Shown: positions 49,725 to 59,831, numbered from the stretch's first letter. The stretch is DNA of 59,835 nt from Rhodanobacter sp. (GCA_022730295.1 DZCM01000003.1:1-59835), one strand, 5' to 3'. The notes: generated from the sequence alone by a model not told the origin. Program-made: numbers and translations.

Positions 49725-52082
49725 ATGTCGTCCGGCATCAAGCATCGCAAGCACGCACCACCCTGCAAACACCGCCACCCACTTGCGCTGACCACCCTGA
49801 TGGCCGGCATCGCCGTAGCCCTGCCGTCGTTGGCGAGTGCAACCTCGCCCGCCGCGTCGACGCCAGCAACCGCGGCCGCCGCTTTGACGCAGTTGCCGAC
49901 CATCCACGTAACCGCAACGCGCAACCCGTACAAGATCGACGCAGTCCAGTCACCCAAATTCACCCAGCCGCTGCTCGACACACCGCAGACGATCAACGTG
50001 ATCAGCAGCGACGTGATTACGCAGCAAGGTGCGACCACGCTCACCGAGGCCTTGCACAACAGCCCCGGCGTCGGCACGTTTTTTGTTGGTGAAAACGGCA
50101 GCACTTCGACCGGCGATGCCGTCTACATGCGTGGCTTCAACGCCTCCGGCAGCATTTTTGTCGACGGCGTGCGCGATCTCGGCTCGATTTCGCGCGACGT
50201 GTTCGACACCGAGCAGGTCGAAGTGGTCAAGGGCCCTGACGGCACCGTGTATGGCCGCACCACACCGACCGGTGCAATCAACATGGTCAGCAAGCAGCCG
50301 CTGTTGGACAACCGGGCATCAGCGACGCTTGGCTATGGCAGTTGGAACCAGCAGCGCGGCACGGCCGACTGGAATCAGGTGATCGGCGAGCACGCGGCAT
50401 TCCGTCTGAACGTGATGGATCAGGACAGCGGCATTCCCGGCCGTGACAACGTGAAGAATGACCGCTGGGGTATCGCGCCTTCGCTCGCGTTCGGACTCGG
50501 CAGCGCCACCACCGTGTATCTCGACTTCCTGCACATTACCCAGGACAACGTGCCCGACGGTGGCGTGCCGACGATCGGGCTGCCGGGTTATTCGTCGCCC
50601 GATCCCGCACGCCCGTTTCTTGCCGGCGCAGCCAAGGTCGATCCTTCCAATTTCTACGGCACCGATGCCGACCATGATCGCGTCAGCACCGACATGTTCA
50701 CCGTGATCGTCGAACATGACCTGTCCGGCCGCGCCGCGCTGCAGGACACCTTGCGCTGGGGCCGCACGCACGAAAACTATCTGCTGACGTCGTGGCACGG
50801 CAAGGCCGCGAATATCGCCACGCCGGATCCGGCCGACCCGTCGACCTGGACGCTGACGCGTGACATCCCGACTTTCAAGGACCAGACCAACCGCATCATC
50901 ACCAACCAGCTGAATCTCAGTGCGCACTCCCTGAGCGGTGGCGTTTCGCACAGCCTGAGCACCGGGCTCGAGTTGACGCGCGAGGAGCTGGGCACCGGCG
51001 GTTACGCCGCACTCGATGACAGCGGATGGACCGCAGCGAACCTGTATCACCCCGACCCGCATACTGCGACCGGCCTCGTCACCGGCGACAATGGCAGCTG
51101 GAGCCATGGCCGCACCGACACAGCCGGGATCTACGCCTTCGACAGCATGAAATTCGGCGAACATTGGATGCTCGTGGCGGGTGGACGGCTCGATCACTAC
51201 AGCACCAAGTTCGAAAGCGTCGTTGCTTGCGGCGGTCACGGCAAGCCTGCCTGCGGCAGCCTGCCGAACGGCACAGCGGTTCCCGGCCTCGACGCCGGCA
51301 AGCGCGGCAATCTGGCCAGCTACAAGCTGGGGCTGGTGTACAAGCCTGCCACCAACGGCAGCGTGTATGCCAACTTCGCGACCGGCAGCGAACCGCCCGG
51401 CGGCAACACCCTGGCTTTCAGCAGCTCGGCGAGCAATACCGACAATCCGGTTTTCAGCCCGCAGCAAGCGCGCACGCTGGAAGTGGGCACGAAGTGGAAC
51501 GTGTTCAGCGACCAGCTGCGGCTGAGCGCCGCGCTGTTTCGTACCGTCGTCAGCAATCTGGTGGTGCAGGACCCGGTGGACCTGCAGTACTACCAGATCG
51601 GCCACGAACGCGTGCAAGGCATCGAGCTGGGGGCGGTCGGACAAATCACGCGGCATTGGGCCGTCAGCGCCGGCTATACCTTGATGAACACGCACGCGGA
51701 CGGCGGCATCATCAGCAGTTCGACCACACCTTCGGCGCCGGCCACCGACGGCTCCGGCACACTGGCCTACACGCCCCGGAGTTCGTTCACGGCATGGAGC
51801 ACCTGGCGCCTGCCGCACAACCTTACCGTGGGCACCGGGGCGCGCTATTCGGGCGAGATGCAGCGCGGCCACGATGGCGCCATTGGCACGCCGTCCTACA
51901 CCGAGGCATACTGGGTATTCGACGCGATGGCCAGTTACGCCATCAACCGGCATGCGTCGATGCAACTGAACGTCTACAACCTGTTCGACACCCATTACGT
52001 CGCCGCGATCAACAAGAGCGGGTATCGCTACACGCCCGGCGCACCGCGCTCGGCCTTGCTGACCTTGAACCTGAGGTTCTGA
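49725..52082 (+). CDS. TonB-dependent siderophore receptor (Fiu/catecholate type)
   Basis: 785 aa from the ATG at 49725. A long signal peptide (~1-38) with a basic start is followed by a TonB-box-like segment (PTIHVTATRNPY), the plug domain (~60-170; PQTINVISSDVITQQG, YMRGFNASGSIFVDGVRDLG, VEVVKGPDGTVYGRTTPTGAINMVSKQP) and a ~600-residue beta-barrel ending in Phe, as outer-membrane barrels do. It imports ferric siderophores with TonB energy. The PiuC-type oxygenase directly downstream points to the catecholate Fiu subfamily. A Fur-like site lies upstream. Confidence 0.93.
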   Translation: MSSGIKHRKHAPPCKHRHPLALTTLMAGIAVALPSLASATSPAASTPATAAAALTQLPTIHVTATRNPYKIDAVQSPKFTQPLLDTPQTINVISSDVITQQGATTLTEALHNSPGVGTFFVGENGSTSTGDAVYMRGFNASGSIFVDGVRDLGSISRDVFDTEQVEVVKGPDGTVYGRTTPTGAINMVSKQPLLDNRASATLGYGSWNQQRGTADWNQVIGEHAAFRLNVMDQDSGIPGRDNVKNDRWGIAPSLAFGLGSATTVYLDFLHITQDNVPDGGVPTIGLPGYSSPDPARPFLAGAAKVDPSNFYGTDADHDRVSTDMFTVIVEHDLSGRAALQDTLRWGRTHENYLLTSWHGKAANIATPDPADPSTWTLTRDIPTFKDQTNRIITNQLNLSAHSLSGGVSHSLSTGLELTREELGTGGYAALDDSGWTAANLYHPDPHTATGLVTGDNGSWSHGRTDTAGIYAFDSMKFGEHWMLVAGGRLDHYSTKFESVVACGGHGKPACGSLPNGTAVPGLDAGKRGNLASYKLGLVYKPATNGSVYANFATGSEPPGGNTLAFSSSASNTDNPVFSPQQARTLEVGTKWNVFSDQLRLSAALFRTVVSNLVVQDPVDLQYYQIGHERVQGIELGAVGQITRHWAVSAGYTLMNTHADGGIISSSTTPSAPATDGSGTLAYTPRSSFTAWSTWRLPHNLTVGTGARYSGEMQRGHDGAIGTPSYTEAYWVFDAMASYAINRHASMQLNVYNLFDTHYVAAINKSGYRYTPGAPRSALLTLNLRF

Positions 52083-52088
52083 CCGCCG

Positions 52089-52766
52089 ATGTTGCTACAC
52101 CTGGCCAATGTGCTTGACGCTCCGGCGGTCGCGCGGATGCGCGCCGCGCTCGCTGCTGCCGAATGGACCGACGGCCGCGAAACCGTCGGTTCGCAGGGTG
52201 CGCAAGTGAAGCGCAACCAGCAGCTGCCGGACGCATCGCCGTTGCGCGCGCAACTCGGCCGCGAGGTGCTGGCAGCCTGCGCGCGTCACCCGTTGTTCCA
52301 CACCGCCACCCTGCCGGTGAAGATCCTGCCGCCACGCTTCAACCGTTATGCGGACGGCGGTACCTATGGCGCACACGTCGATGGCGCGGTGATGGCGCTG
52401 ACCGACGGTAGCCAGTTGCGCAGCGACATCGCCTGCACGCTGTTTCTCGCCGACCCGGACAGTTACGACGGCGGCGAGCTGGTCGTGGACGATACCTACG
52501 GCGAGCACGAAGCGAAGCTGCCCGCTGGTGATGCGGTCGTGTATCCCGCATCCAGCTTGCACCGGGTCGAACCCGTCACCCGTGGCGCGCGCATCGCGGC
52601 ATTTTTCTGGATCCAGAGCCTGGTGCGTGAGGAAGCACAGCGGCGCACCCTGCTGCAACTGGATGGCGCCATCCAGCGGCTCACGGATGATCATGCCAAC
52701 GTTGCTGCGGTCAAGCAGCTCACTGGCGTCTATCACAACCTTTTGCGACAGTGGGCGCAGACATGA
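52089..52766 (+). CDS. PKHD-type Fe(II)/2-oxoglutarate oxygenase, PiuC/YbiX family
   Basis: 225 aa, starting 6 bases after the receptor stop, so cotranscribed. Jelly-roll oxygenase with iron ligands His96 and Asp98 (GAHVDGAV) and His158 (SSLHRVEPV), and Arg168 near the 2-oxoglutarate position. N-terminal VGSQGAQVKRNQQ is the PiuC block. In E. coli the homologue YbiX is paired with the catecholate receptor Fiu. It may modify the siderophore or protein partner; the true substrate is unknown. Confidence 0.93.
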   Translation: MLLHLANVLDAPAVARMRAALAAAEWTDGRETVGSQGAQVKRNQQLPDASPLRAQLGREVLAACARHPLFHTATLPVKILPPRFNRYADGGTYGAHVDGAVMALTDGSQLRSDIACTLFLADPDSYDGGELVVDDTYGEHEAKLPAGDAVVYPASSLHRVEPVTRGARIAAFFWIQSLVREEAQRRTLLQLDGAIQRLTDDHANVAAVKQLTGVYHNLLRQWAQT

Positions 52767-52944
52767 CGAGTGCGATCTCACTGATCGCCGCGTGCCGGAA
52801 GCATGAATTGTCTGGAAGGCCTTCACGTCGCAACAGCGCGGAACCGCCATCCGTGGCCTGACTTTCCAGGACGGCTGGTTCACTATTCTCCAACAGCAAG
52901 CTGGACGCGCGATAATACGCAACCTTGCCTCAAGCGAAGTTGCG

Positions 52945-55776
52945 ATGGACTACTCCCCCGGTCAACGCTGGATCTCCGAAGCGGAACCGGAACTCGGACT
53001 TGGCACGGTACTGCGCTGCGATGCACGCGCGGTGCAAATGCTGTTCGCGAAATCGGGCGTGGTGCGCAATTACGCGGCCAACGGCGCCCCGCTCGCGCGC
53101 GCCGCCTTCCGCGTCGGGCAACGCGTCACCGGCCACGGCGTGGCCTTCGTGATCGACCGCATCGACTTGCGCGACGGGCTGCTGGTGTACTCAGGCGAGC
53201 GCCGCGAACTGACCGAAGGCCAGCTCGACGACGAGCAATCGCTGTCACACGCCGACGCGCGACTGATCTCGGCGCGAGTCGACAAGCCCCACCATTACGA
53301 GTTGCGCAAGCAAGTACTGTTCGCCCGTGCTGAAGCGCGCCGTTCCGCCGCCTGGGGCATCCTGTCCGCGCGCGTCAACCTGCTGCCGCACCAGTTGGGC
53401 GTGGTAGCTGCCTGCATGGAACGCGAGCACCCGCGCGCCTTGCTGGCCGACGAAGCGGGCTTGGGCAAGACCATCGAAGCCGGCATGCTGATTGCCCGCA
53501 TGCTGGCCGCCGGCCGCGCCACGCGCGTCTTGATCGTGCTGCCGGACGCCCTCACCGTGCAATGGTTCGTGGAGATGCGGCGGCGTTTCCAGCTCGCCTT
53601 CGCGCTTGTCGACGAAGAGCGCTGCACCGCCATCGAAGCCGCCGACCCGGAGCGCAATCCGTTCGAGGACGAACAACTCGCGATCGCCTCGCTGGCGTGG
53701 CTGGCGCAATCGCCGCGCCGGCAGCGCGAATGCATCGGCGCCGGTTGGGACATGCTGGTGGTCGACGAAGCCCACCACCTCGAATGGGAACCTGGCACCG
53801 CCAGCCCCAGCTACACCGTGGTGGAAGAACTGGCGCGTGCGACACCCAGTCTGATCTTGCTCACCGCGACGCCTGAACAACTCGGGAGGCGCGGTCATTT
53901 CGCGCGCCTGCGGCTGCTCGATCCGGCGCGCTTCCACGACCTCGATGCCTACCTTGACCAATCCGCGAACTACGCCGAACTCTCCCCCATTGCCGATGTG
54001 ATCGCCGCGCGTGAGGCACTGACTGCCGACGCCATCGCGAACCTGCGCGCGCGCTTTCCGCACGACCCAGCCCTGCATGCCCTCATTGACGTCTATCCGG
54101 AACAGGCGGCAGCACTGCTTACGGCACTGATCGACCGCCACGGCACCGGCCGCGTGATGTACCGCAACCGCCGCGCAGCCGTCGGTGGCTTTCCCGGACG
54201 GCAACTGGCCGTCGACACGGCGGTACCGATGCCGTCCCCCGACGCCCAGCAGCGCATGCTCGCGGAATTCAACAGCGACATCGGTGACGCCGCCACACCG
54301 GAGCGCGCGCCCGCCTACGCGGACGACCCGCGCCTCGGTTGGCTCGCCGCCCTGCTGGCCGCGCATGCGGACGACAAGTTCCTGCTGATCGCGACGACCC
54401 GCAACAAGGTCGAGGCGATTGAAGCCGCCCTGCGCACGCGCACTGGCGCGACGTTCGCCGGCTTCCACGAAGGCATGACCCTGCTGCAACGCGACCGTGC
54501 CGCCGCGTGGTTTGCGCAGCCGAATGGAGCACGCGTGCTGCTGTGCTCTGAGATCGGTTCGGAAGGACGCAACTTCCAGTTCGCACATCGGCTGGTGCTG
54601 TGGGACCTGCCGCTTGACCCCGACCTGATTGAACAGCGCATCGGCCGGCTCGACCGCCTCGGGCAAACGCGGCGGGTGGCGCTGCAGGTGCCGCCGCTTG
54701 CAGGCACCGCGCAGGAAGCACTGGCGCGCTGGCACGCCGAGGGCACACGGGTGCTGCGCGAATGTCCCGCCGATGGCCGTGAACTGCTGCACCGGTTCGG
54801 CAAATCCATCGCCCAGGTCGCACGCGCGCACGCCGTCGCCGGCGAAGCCGACGATGCCGAGCTCGACAGCCTTGTCGCCGCCACCGCCGAGGTGCATGCG
54901 GAACTGTCGCGCGCCGTTGCGGATGGCCGTGACCGCTTGCTGGAACTCGCGGCCATGCATCAGGGCGGCACCACCCTGCTCGACGCCATGCGTACCGGCG
55001 ACGCCGACGCGGCGGCACATGAACTGATCCAGCAGTGTTTCGAGCCGTTCGGCATCCAGGTTGAAGACATGGACGACGGCAGCCTGCTGCTGAATCCGGA
55101 ATGGCTGGCCACCGATGCGTTGCCGGGCTTCACCGACGGGCCGCGCCGGATCACCTTCGACCGCACGCTGGCACTGGCGCGCGAGGACCTGGAATTGCTG
55201 CGCATGGATCATCCACTCGCCGCAGGCGCAGTCGACCTGCTGCTCACGGGTGAACACGGCAACTCCGCGTTCCTGATCGATCCGGCACTGCCCGCGCGCA
55301 GCGTATTGCTGGAAGCACTGTACGTCGCCGAATGTGTCGCGGACTTGCGCCTGGATACGCCACGCTTCCTGCCGCCCACGCCCATCGTGGTGTGTGTGGA
55401 CTCGCGGCTTGCAGCGCGCGACTACGCGCCGTCGGCATCAGCCCTCGCGCGCGCGCGCGAGCGAAACCTCGATATCTCGCGTTACCGCCGGCATCTCGCG
55501 CAACTGGTTCCGCCGATGCTGGAGCGTGCGAGTGAATTCGCCGGCGACGCACTTCGCGAGGTTGTCGCCGCTGCGCTGCTACGTGCGCACACCAGCCTCG
55601 ACGCGCGTCTGGAGCGCCTGCGTGCGCTGGCGCAAGTCAATGGCTCGGTACAAGCTGCCGACATCGCGCGCGCAGAGACATCCCGTGAAGCGATCTTGTT
55701 GGCGCTCGCCAACGCGCGGCCACGTCTCGATGCCGTGCGCATGGCGGTCAGCCCGGATTTCCTGTCACTGCGCTGA
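52945..55776 (+). CDS. rapA: RNA polymerase-associated ATP-dependent protein RapA
   Basis: 943 aa (E. coli 968). SWI2/SNF2 ATPase that recycles RNA polymerase. The N-terminus (GQRWISEAEPELGLGTVL) is the RapA Tudor-like domain that binds polymerase. LLADEAGLGKTIEAG (~166-180) is the Walker A region and VVDEAHHLEW (~272) the DEAH box; C-terminal helicase motifs include LLCSEIGSEGRNFQFAH and QRIGRLDRLGQ. The C-terminal RapA domain is complete. A weak -10-like GATAAT lies at 52911. It ends convergent with secF across a repeat. Confidence 0.95.
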   Translation: MDYSPGQRWISEAEPELGLGTVLRCDARAVQMLFAKSGVVRNYAANGAPLARAAFRVGQRVTGHGVAFVIDRIDLRDGLLVYSGERRELTEGQLDDEQSLSHADARLISARVDKPHHYELRKQVLFARAEARRSAAWGILSARVNLLPHQLGVVAACMEREHPRALLADEAGLGKTIEAGMLIARMLAAGRATRVLIVLPDALTVQWFVEMRRRFQLAFALVDEERCTAIEAADPERNPFEDEQLAIASLAWLAQSPRRQRECIGAGWDMLVVDEAHHLEWEPGTASPSYTVVEELARATPSLILLTATPEQLGRRGHFARLRLLDPARFHDLDAYLDQSANYAELSPIADVIAAREALTADAIANLRARFPHDPALHALIDVYPEQAAALLTALIDRHGTGRVMYRNRRAAVGGFPGRQLAVDTAVPMPSPDAQQRMLAEFNSDIGDAATPERAPAYADDPRLGWLAALLAAHADDKFLLIATTRNKVEAIEAALRTRTGATFAGFHEGMTLLQRDRAAAWFAQPNGARVLLCSEIGSEGRNFQFAHRLVLWDLPLDPDLIEQRIGRLDRLGQTRRVALQVPPLAGTAQEALARWHAEGTRVLRECPADGRELLHRFGKSIAQVARAHAVAGEADDAELDSLVAATAEVHAELSRAVADGRDRLLELAAMHQGGTTLLDAMRTGDADAAAHELIQQCFEPFGIQVEDMDDGSLLLNPEWLATDALPGFTDGPRRITFDRTLALAREDLELLRMDHPLAAGAVDLLLTGEHGNSAFLIDPALPARSVLLEALYVAECVADLRLDTPRFLPPTPIVVCVDSRLAARDYAPSASALARARERNLDISRYRRHLAQLVPPMLERASEFAGDALREVVAAALLRAHTSLDARLERLRALAQVNGSVQAADIARAETSREAILLALANARPRLDAVRMAVSPDFLSLR

Positions 55777-55805
55777 CAACGAGGCCGCCTCGCAGTCGGG
55801 CGCTT

Positions 55806-55864
55806 GGTCGCGGCTTCCGCCGCTCTTGCGCCGCCGTGCCTGCGACAGCGCCGCCGCTCTTGCA
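55806..55864. repeat. REP-like pair (family C) between rapA and secF
   Basis: ggtcgcggcttccgccgctc followed by ttgc (55806-55829), and a second copy gacagcgccgccgctcttgc (55844-55863). The unit matches those near tRNA-His and after darP and lies between convergent gene ends, where it could stabilise or end transcripts. Confidence 0.6.
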
Positions 55865-55917
55865 GGATGGCCAGAAGGCCAGACCCGCGCCCGCCGAGAA
55901 CAGCCACCCGCAGACGC

Positions 55918-56877
55918 CTACGGCCGGCTCGCCAGCTCCGCGTTGTCCCGCGTCACCGGCATCAGGTCTTTCTTTGAAACTCCCAGCCACAGCAATACCG
56001 GGCTGGCGAAGAAGATCGAGGACAGGGTACCAACCAGGATACCGATCAGCATCGTGACCGAGAACACGTGCACGGCCGGCCCGCCGAACAGGAACAGCGA
56101 CGCCATCGTGATCGCCGTGAAGGTCGACGTGATGATGGTACGCGACAGGGTGTTGTTGATCGCGCGGTTGAGGATCTGCTTCGACTCGGCCTTCCGGGTC
56201 AGCCGGAATAGTTCACGCACGCGGTCGAACACCACCACCTTGTCGTTGATCGAGTAGCCGACCACCGCCAGCACTGCGGCCAGCGCGGTCATGTCGAACT
56301 CGCGCTGGGTCAGCGCGAGGATGCCAACCGTGATGATGGTGTCATGGACTTCGCTGGCCAGCGCAGCAACGGCAAAACGCTTCTCGAAACGCATGCCGAG
56401 GTACAGCATGATGCCGATGATCACCACGATCACCGCCGACACACCACTGGTCTTCAGCGCCTTGCCCACCTCGGGGCCGACGAAATCCGGTGGATGCAAG
56501 AGCGTCACATTCGGATGCCCGGCCTTGAGCGCCGCGAGCACCTGGTTGGAAACCTTGGTCGCAACCTTGTCGGGGCTTTCCTTGCCGGTATTCCTTGGCG
56601 GCTGCAGGCGGATCGAAATCACGCGGGTGCCGCCAACGCTCTGCACCACCGTGTTTTCGAAGCCGGCACCGATCAGCGCCGTGCGCACGTGACCGACGTC
56701 GATCGGCTGCTCGTACTTCACGTCGATCAGGATGCCGCCGGTGAACTGCAGGCCGTAGTTGAGGCCCTTCACCGCAATGGCCCACACCGACACGATCAGC
56801 AGAATCGCCGAGATGACGATGCTGACCTTGCGCATGCCAAGGAAGTCGATGTTGAGGTCGTGGTGGAAAATTTCCAT
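55918..56877 (-). CDS. secF: Protein translocase subunit SecF
   Basis: 319 aa inner-membrane protein with six helices, part of the SecDF-YajC complex that uses the proton gradient to pull exported proteins through SecYEG. Visible: GLNYGLQFTGGILIDVKY near the start (SecF P1 entry), VGYSINDKVVVFDRVREL (the conserved D(D/N)xVVxxDR block) and SRTIITSTFTAITM. It starts 44 bases after secD, in the usual yajC-secD-secF order. Confidence 0.97.
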   Translation of the reverse strand: MEIFHHDLNIDFLGMRKVSIVISAILLIVSVWAIAVKGLNYGLQFTGGILIDVKYEQPIDVGHVRTALIGAGFENTVVQSVGGTRVISIRLQPPRNTGKESPDKVATKVSNQVLAALKAGHPNVTLLHPPDFVGPEVGKALKTSGVSAVIVVIIGIMLYLGMRFEKRFAVAALASEVHDTIITVGILALTQREFDMTALAAVLAVVGYSINDKVVVFDRVRELFRLTRKAESKQILNRAINNTLSRTIITSTFTAITMASLFLFGGPAVHVFSVTMLIGILVGTLSSIFFASPVLLWLGVSKKDLMPVTRDNAELASRP

Positions 56878-56921
56878 GGGGTTTCGTCGTGTTTGATTGG
56901 CGGGCTGCTACCGGATGGGAG

Positions 56922-58781
56922 TCAGACCCACAATGTCGTGTATTTCTTGCGACGGCTGTGCAGCAACGCCGTGAAGGCATGCGTCATGGTCACCGAGGTG
57001 AACAGCGAGGTCAGGATGCCGATGCCGAGCGTGATGCCGAAGCCCTTGATCGCGCCGGAACCGACCGTCACCAGGCCCAGCGCCGCCAGCAAGTGGGTAA
57101 CGTTGGCGTCAAGAATCACCGACCAGGCCTTCTCATATCCGGCGCGGATCGAAGCCAGCGGCGTCGAGCCGTTGCGCAATTCCTCGCGGATGCGTTCGCA
57201 GATCAGCACGTTGGCGTCGATCGACATGCCGAGCGTCAGCACGATGCCGGCGATGCCTGGCATCGTCAGGGTCACGCCGATCGCCGACATCACCGCAATC
57301 AGGATCAGCAGGTTGAAGGTCAGCGCGATGTCAGCCACGATGCCGAACAGGCGGTAGTAGATCGCCGCCGCCAGCAGCACCAGCGCGAGTCCGAGGATCA
57401 CCGCGCGTTCACCGGCCTTGATGTTGTCCTGGCCAAGGCTGGGCCCGATCACGCTCTGCTGCACGATGTTCATCGGTGCGGCCAGCGAACCTGAGCGCAG
57501 CATCAACGCGAGATTCTGGGCCTCCTGGGTGGTGAGGCCCGTAGTCTGAAACTTCTTGCCAAACACGCCCTGGATGACCGCATTGTTCAATACGGTTTCG
57601 GTGGTCTTGGTGGAGTGGACTTCCTTGCCATCCACCATCTTCACCACGGGCGTGGTTTCGATATAGACCACGCCCATGTGTTTGCCGACGTTTTCGGTGG
57701 TGAAGTCCAGCATCTTCGCCGCGCCGGCAGAATTGAGTTCCACGCTGGCTTGCGGTTGCCCTGTTTGCGGATCGACACCCGAAGTAGCACTCACCAACTC
57801 GTCGCCACTGACGATGACGCGCTTTTTCAGCACGACCGGAGTGCCATCCTTCATGTAGTAGAGGCGGTCATCGGGTGGCACGTCGCCGGTGCGAACCGCT
57901 TCCGCCACACTCACATTGGGATCGTCAGCGTGGTACTCAAGCGTGGCAGTAGCGCCGAGCGCGCGCTTGGCCTCCGCCGTGTCCTGGACACCCGGCAGTT
58001 CCACCACGATGTGGTTCTCGCCCTGCTGCTGGATCAGCGGCTCGGACACGCCCAACGCGTTGACGCGGTTGCGCAGCGTGGTGACGTTCTGCGAAATCGC
58101 TGCCTGCGCCAGCTTCGATATCACGCTCGTCTTGATCTTGGCGATCAACGCATAGCCGCCGCCGGGCGTGCGGCTCTCGGTCATGTCGAGGTCCGTGGCG
58201 TCTGTGCCGATCGCGGTCATCGCCTTGTCGCGCGCGTCGCCGGTCTTGAAGATAGCTTGCACGCCGTCGCCACTCAGCGACACCGCATCGAAGGCGATGT
58301 TCTGCTTGCGCAGAGTTGAGCGGATGTCATCAAGGTAGCGCTGCTGCTGTTTCTTCAGCACTGCATCCTGGTCCACTGACATCAGAAAGTGCACGCCGCC
58401 CTGCAAGTCGAGGCCCAGCGGCATCGACCGGCCTCCGAGCTTCTGCAACCACGCCGGTACGGTGGTGGCGAGGTTCAGCGCGACGGTGTAATCGTCGCCC
58501 AGCGCGAGCCGCAAGGAGTCCGAACCGCGCAGCTGCACCTCGGTATTGGCGAAGCGAATCAACATCCGTTCGTTCTGGATAGTGATGTCCTGGAACGGGA
58601 TCTTCGCCTTGTCGAGGTCGGCAGCAACCTGCTGTTTCAGCGCCTCGTCCAGCTTGGCGTCATGGTTGGCGGAAATCTGCACGGCCGGCTGCGGCGGGAA
58701 CGCGTTGGGCGCGGCGTACAGCAAGCCGAGCAGCATGGCAATGCCGACCAGCCAGTATCTCCAGCGGGGAAAGTCATTCAT
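56922..58781 (-). CDS. secD: Protein translocase subunit SecD
   Basis: 619 aa (E. coli 615). The first helix (~9-25) is followed by a large periplasmic P1 domain; LGLDLQGGVHFLMSVD (about 102-117) is the SecD signature. Five further helices form the C-terminal half with LTLPGIAG-type MPGIAGIVLTLGMSIDANVLICERIREEL carrying the proton-relay Asp. It works with SecF and YajC in the inner membrane. yajC ends 52 bases upstream. Confidence 0.97.
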   Translation of the reverse strand: MNDFPRWRYWLVGIAMLLGLLYAAPNAFPPQPAVQISANHDAKLDEALKQQVAADLDKAKIPFQDITIQNERMLIRFANTEVQLRGSDSLRLALGDDYTVALNLATTVPAWLQKLGGRSMPLGLDLQGGVHFLMSVDQDAVLKKQQQRYLDDIRSTLRKQNIAFDAVSLSGDGVQAIFKTGDARDKAMTAIGTDATDLDMTESRTPGGGYALIAKIKTSVISKLAQAAISQNVTTLRNRVNALGVSEPLIQQQGENHIVVELPGVQDTAEAKRALGATATLEYHADDPNVSVAEAVRTGDVPPDDRLYYMKDGTPVVLKKRVIVSGDELVSATSGVDPQTGQPQASVELNSAGAAKMLDFTTENVGKHMGVVYIETTPVVKMVDGKEVHSTKTTETVLNNAVIQGVFGKKFQTTGLTTQEAQNLALMLRSGSLAAPMNIVQQSVIGPSLGQDNIKAGERAVILGLALVLLAAAIYYRLFGIVADIALTFNLLILIAVMSAIGVTLTMPGIAGIVLTLGMSIDANVLICERIREELRNGSTPLASIRAGYEKAWSVILDANVTHLLAALGLVTVGSGAIKGFGITLGIGILTSLFTSVTMTHAFTALLHSRRKKYTTLWV

Positions 58782-58833
58782 GGGTACGCAACTGACGGTG
58801 TAGGGGCGAGCAGCGGCCCGCGGGCGCGCGGGC

Positions 58834-59160
58834 TCACAGCGACTTCAGCGTGCCTTTCGGCAACACGGTGGTAACCGCACCTTTCTGAACGCGGATGCGC
58901 ACGTTGTCGGCGACTTCCAGCGTAACGAAATGGTCGCCGATGTCGTCAACCCGGCCGACGATGCCCGCGGCGATCACTTCATCGCCCTTGGCCAGCTCCG
59001 AGATCATCTTGCGCTGCTCCTTGGCGCGCTTTTGCTGCGGGCGAATCAGCAAGAAATAGAAGACCACGAACATGACGGCCAGGAGCCCGTAGGTGAACAT
59101 CGGGTTCGTGGCGGCCGGCTGCGCGGCAGGCGCCGCAACAGCGGTGATGAATGACAACAT
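58834..59160 (-). CDS. yajC: Preprotein translocase accessory subunit YajC
   Basis: 108 aa from the ATG at 59160. One N-terminal transmembrane helix (~24-42) with FYFLLIRPQQKRAKEQRKM, the YajC signature, then a small beta-rich cytoplasmic domain (GIVGRVDDIGDHFVTLEVADNVRI). Longer upstream reading is out of family. It is first of yajC-secD-secF; tgt, which often precedes yajC, is not here and a divergent asparaginase-domain gene takes its place. Confidence 0.95.
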   Translation of the reverse strand: MLSFITAVAAPAAQPAATNPMFTYGLLAVMFVVFYFLLIRPQQKRAKEQRKMISELAKGDEVIAAGIVGRVDDIGDHFVTLEVADNVRIRVQKGAVTTVLPKGTLKSL

Positions 59161-59342
59161 GCGGGAACTCTCACTTTGGTGGGTCGGACGGCCAGCCAAA
59201 GGACTGGGCGGCCAAAAAGACAGCGGATTATGGCATGGCTGGCCGCCACGCGCACACCACGCGGCGGGAAAGGCGACGAACCGATGCGGGGGCTTTGACA
59301 CGCTGCGATAATCGGCAGTTCCCCCTTCGCGGACCCGCCAGC

Positions 59343-59831
59343 ATGCAGCACCTCACCATCATCACCACCGGCGGCACCATCGACAAAGTCTATTTCGATG
59401 CCAAGTCCGACTATCAGGTGGGGGCTCCGCAAATCGGCGAGATCCTGGAGCAGCTCGGGGTCAGCTTCGAATTCGACGTGGTACCGGTGCTGCGCAAGGA
59501 CAGCCTCGACCTGACCGATGCCGACCGCGCCAGCATCCGTGCGGTGGTGGAACAACAACCGCACCGGCACATCCTGATCACGCACGGTACCGACAGCATG
59601 GTCGACACCGCGCGGGCGCTGGCGAATCTTCCCGGCAAGACCATCGTGCTGACCGGCGCGTTGAACCCCGCCCGCTTCCAGGGTTCGGATGCAGTGTTCA
59701 ACATCGGCTGCGCCGTCGGCGCGGTGCAGAGCCTCGGCGACGGGGTATGGATCGCGATGAATGGCCGCATCTGGGACCCGGCGCACGTGCGCAAGAATCG
59801 CCCAGCCAACCGGTTCGAGGAAAGCGCCTGA
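59343..59831 (+). CDS. Stand-alone asparaginase N-terminal domain protein
   Basis: 162 aa and complete, about half the length of bacterial L-asparaginases. Catalytic N-terminal motifs are present: TTGGTID (8-14, Thr12) and HGTDSM (81-86, Thr83/Asp84), with TGALNP at 104-109. The C-terminal domain is missing, and no lysine occupies the usual catalytic Lys position after VFNIG; the stretch reads AVGAVQSLGDG. It may be an amidohydrolase of another kind or have lost activity. No signal peptide. It is divergent from yajC with a 182-base gap. Confidence 0.85.
   Translation: MQHLTIITTGGTIDKVYFDAKSDYQVGAPQIGEILEQLGVSFEFDVVPVLRKDSLDLTDADRASIRAVVEQQPHRHILITHGTDSMVDTARALANLPGKTIVLTGALNPARFQGSDAVFNIGCAVGAVQSLGDGVWIAMNGRIWDPAHVRKNRPANRFEESA

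Noticed and set aside
53245-55257. A 670-codon open frame on the minus strand
   Set aside because: Antisense to rapA, with no family features, while rapA has full SNF2 motifs.
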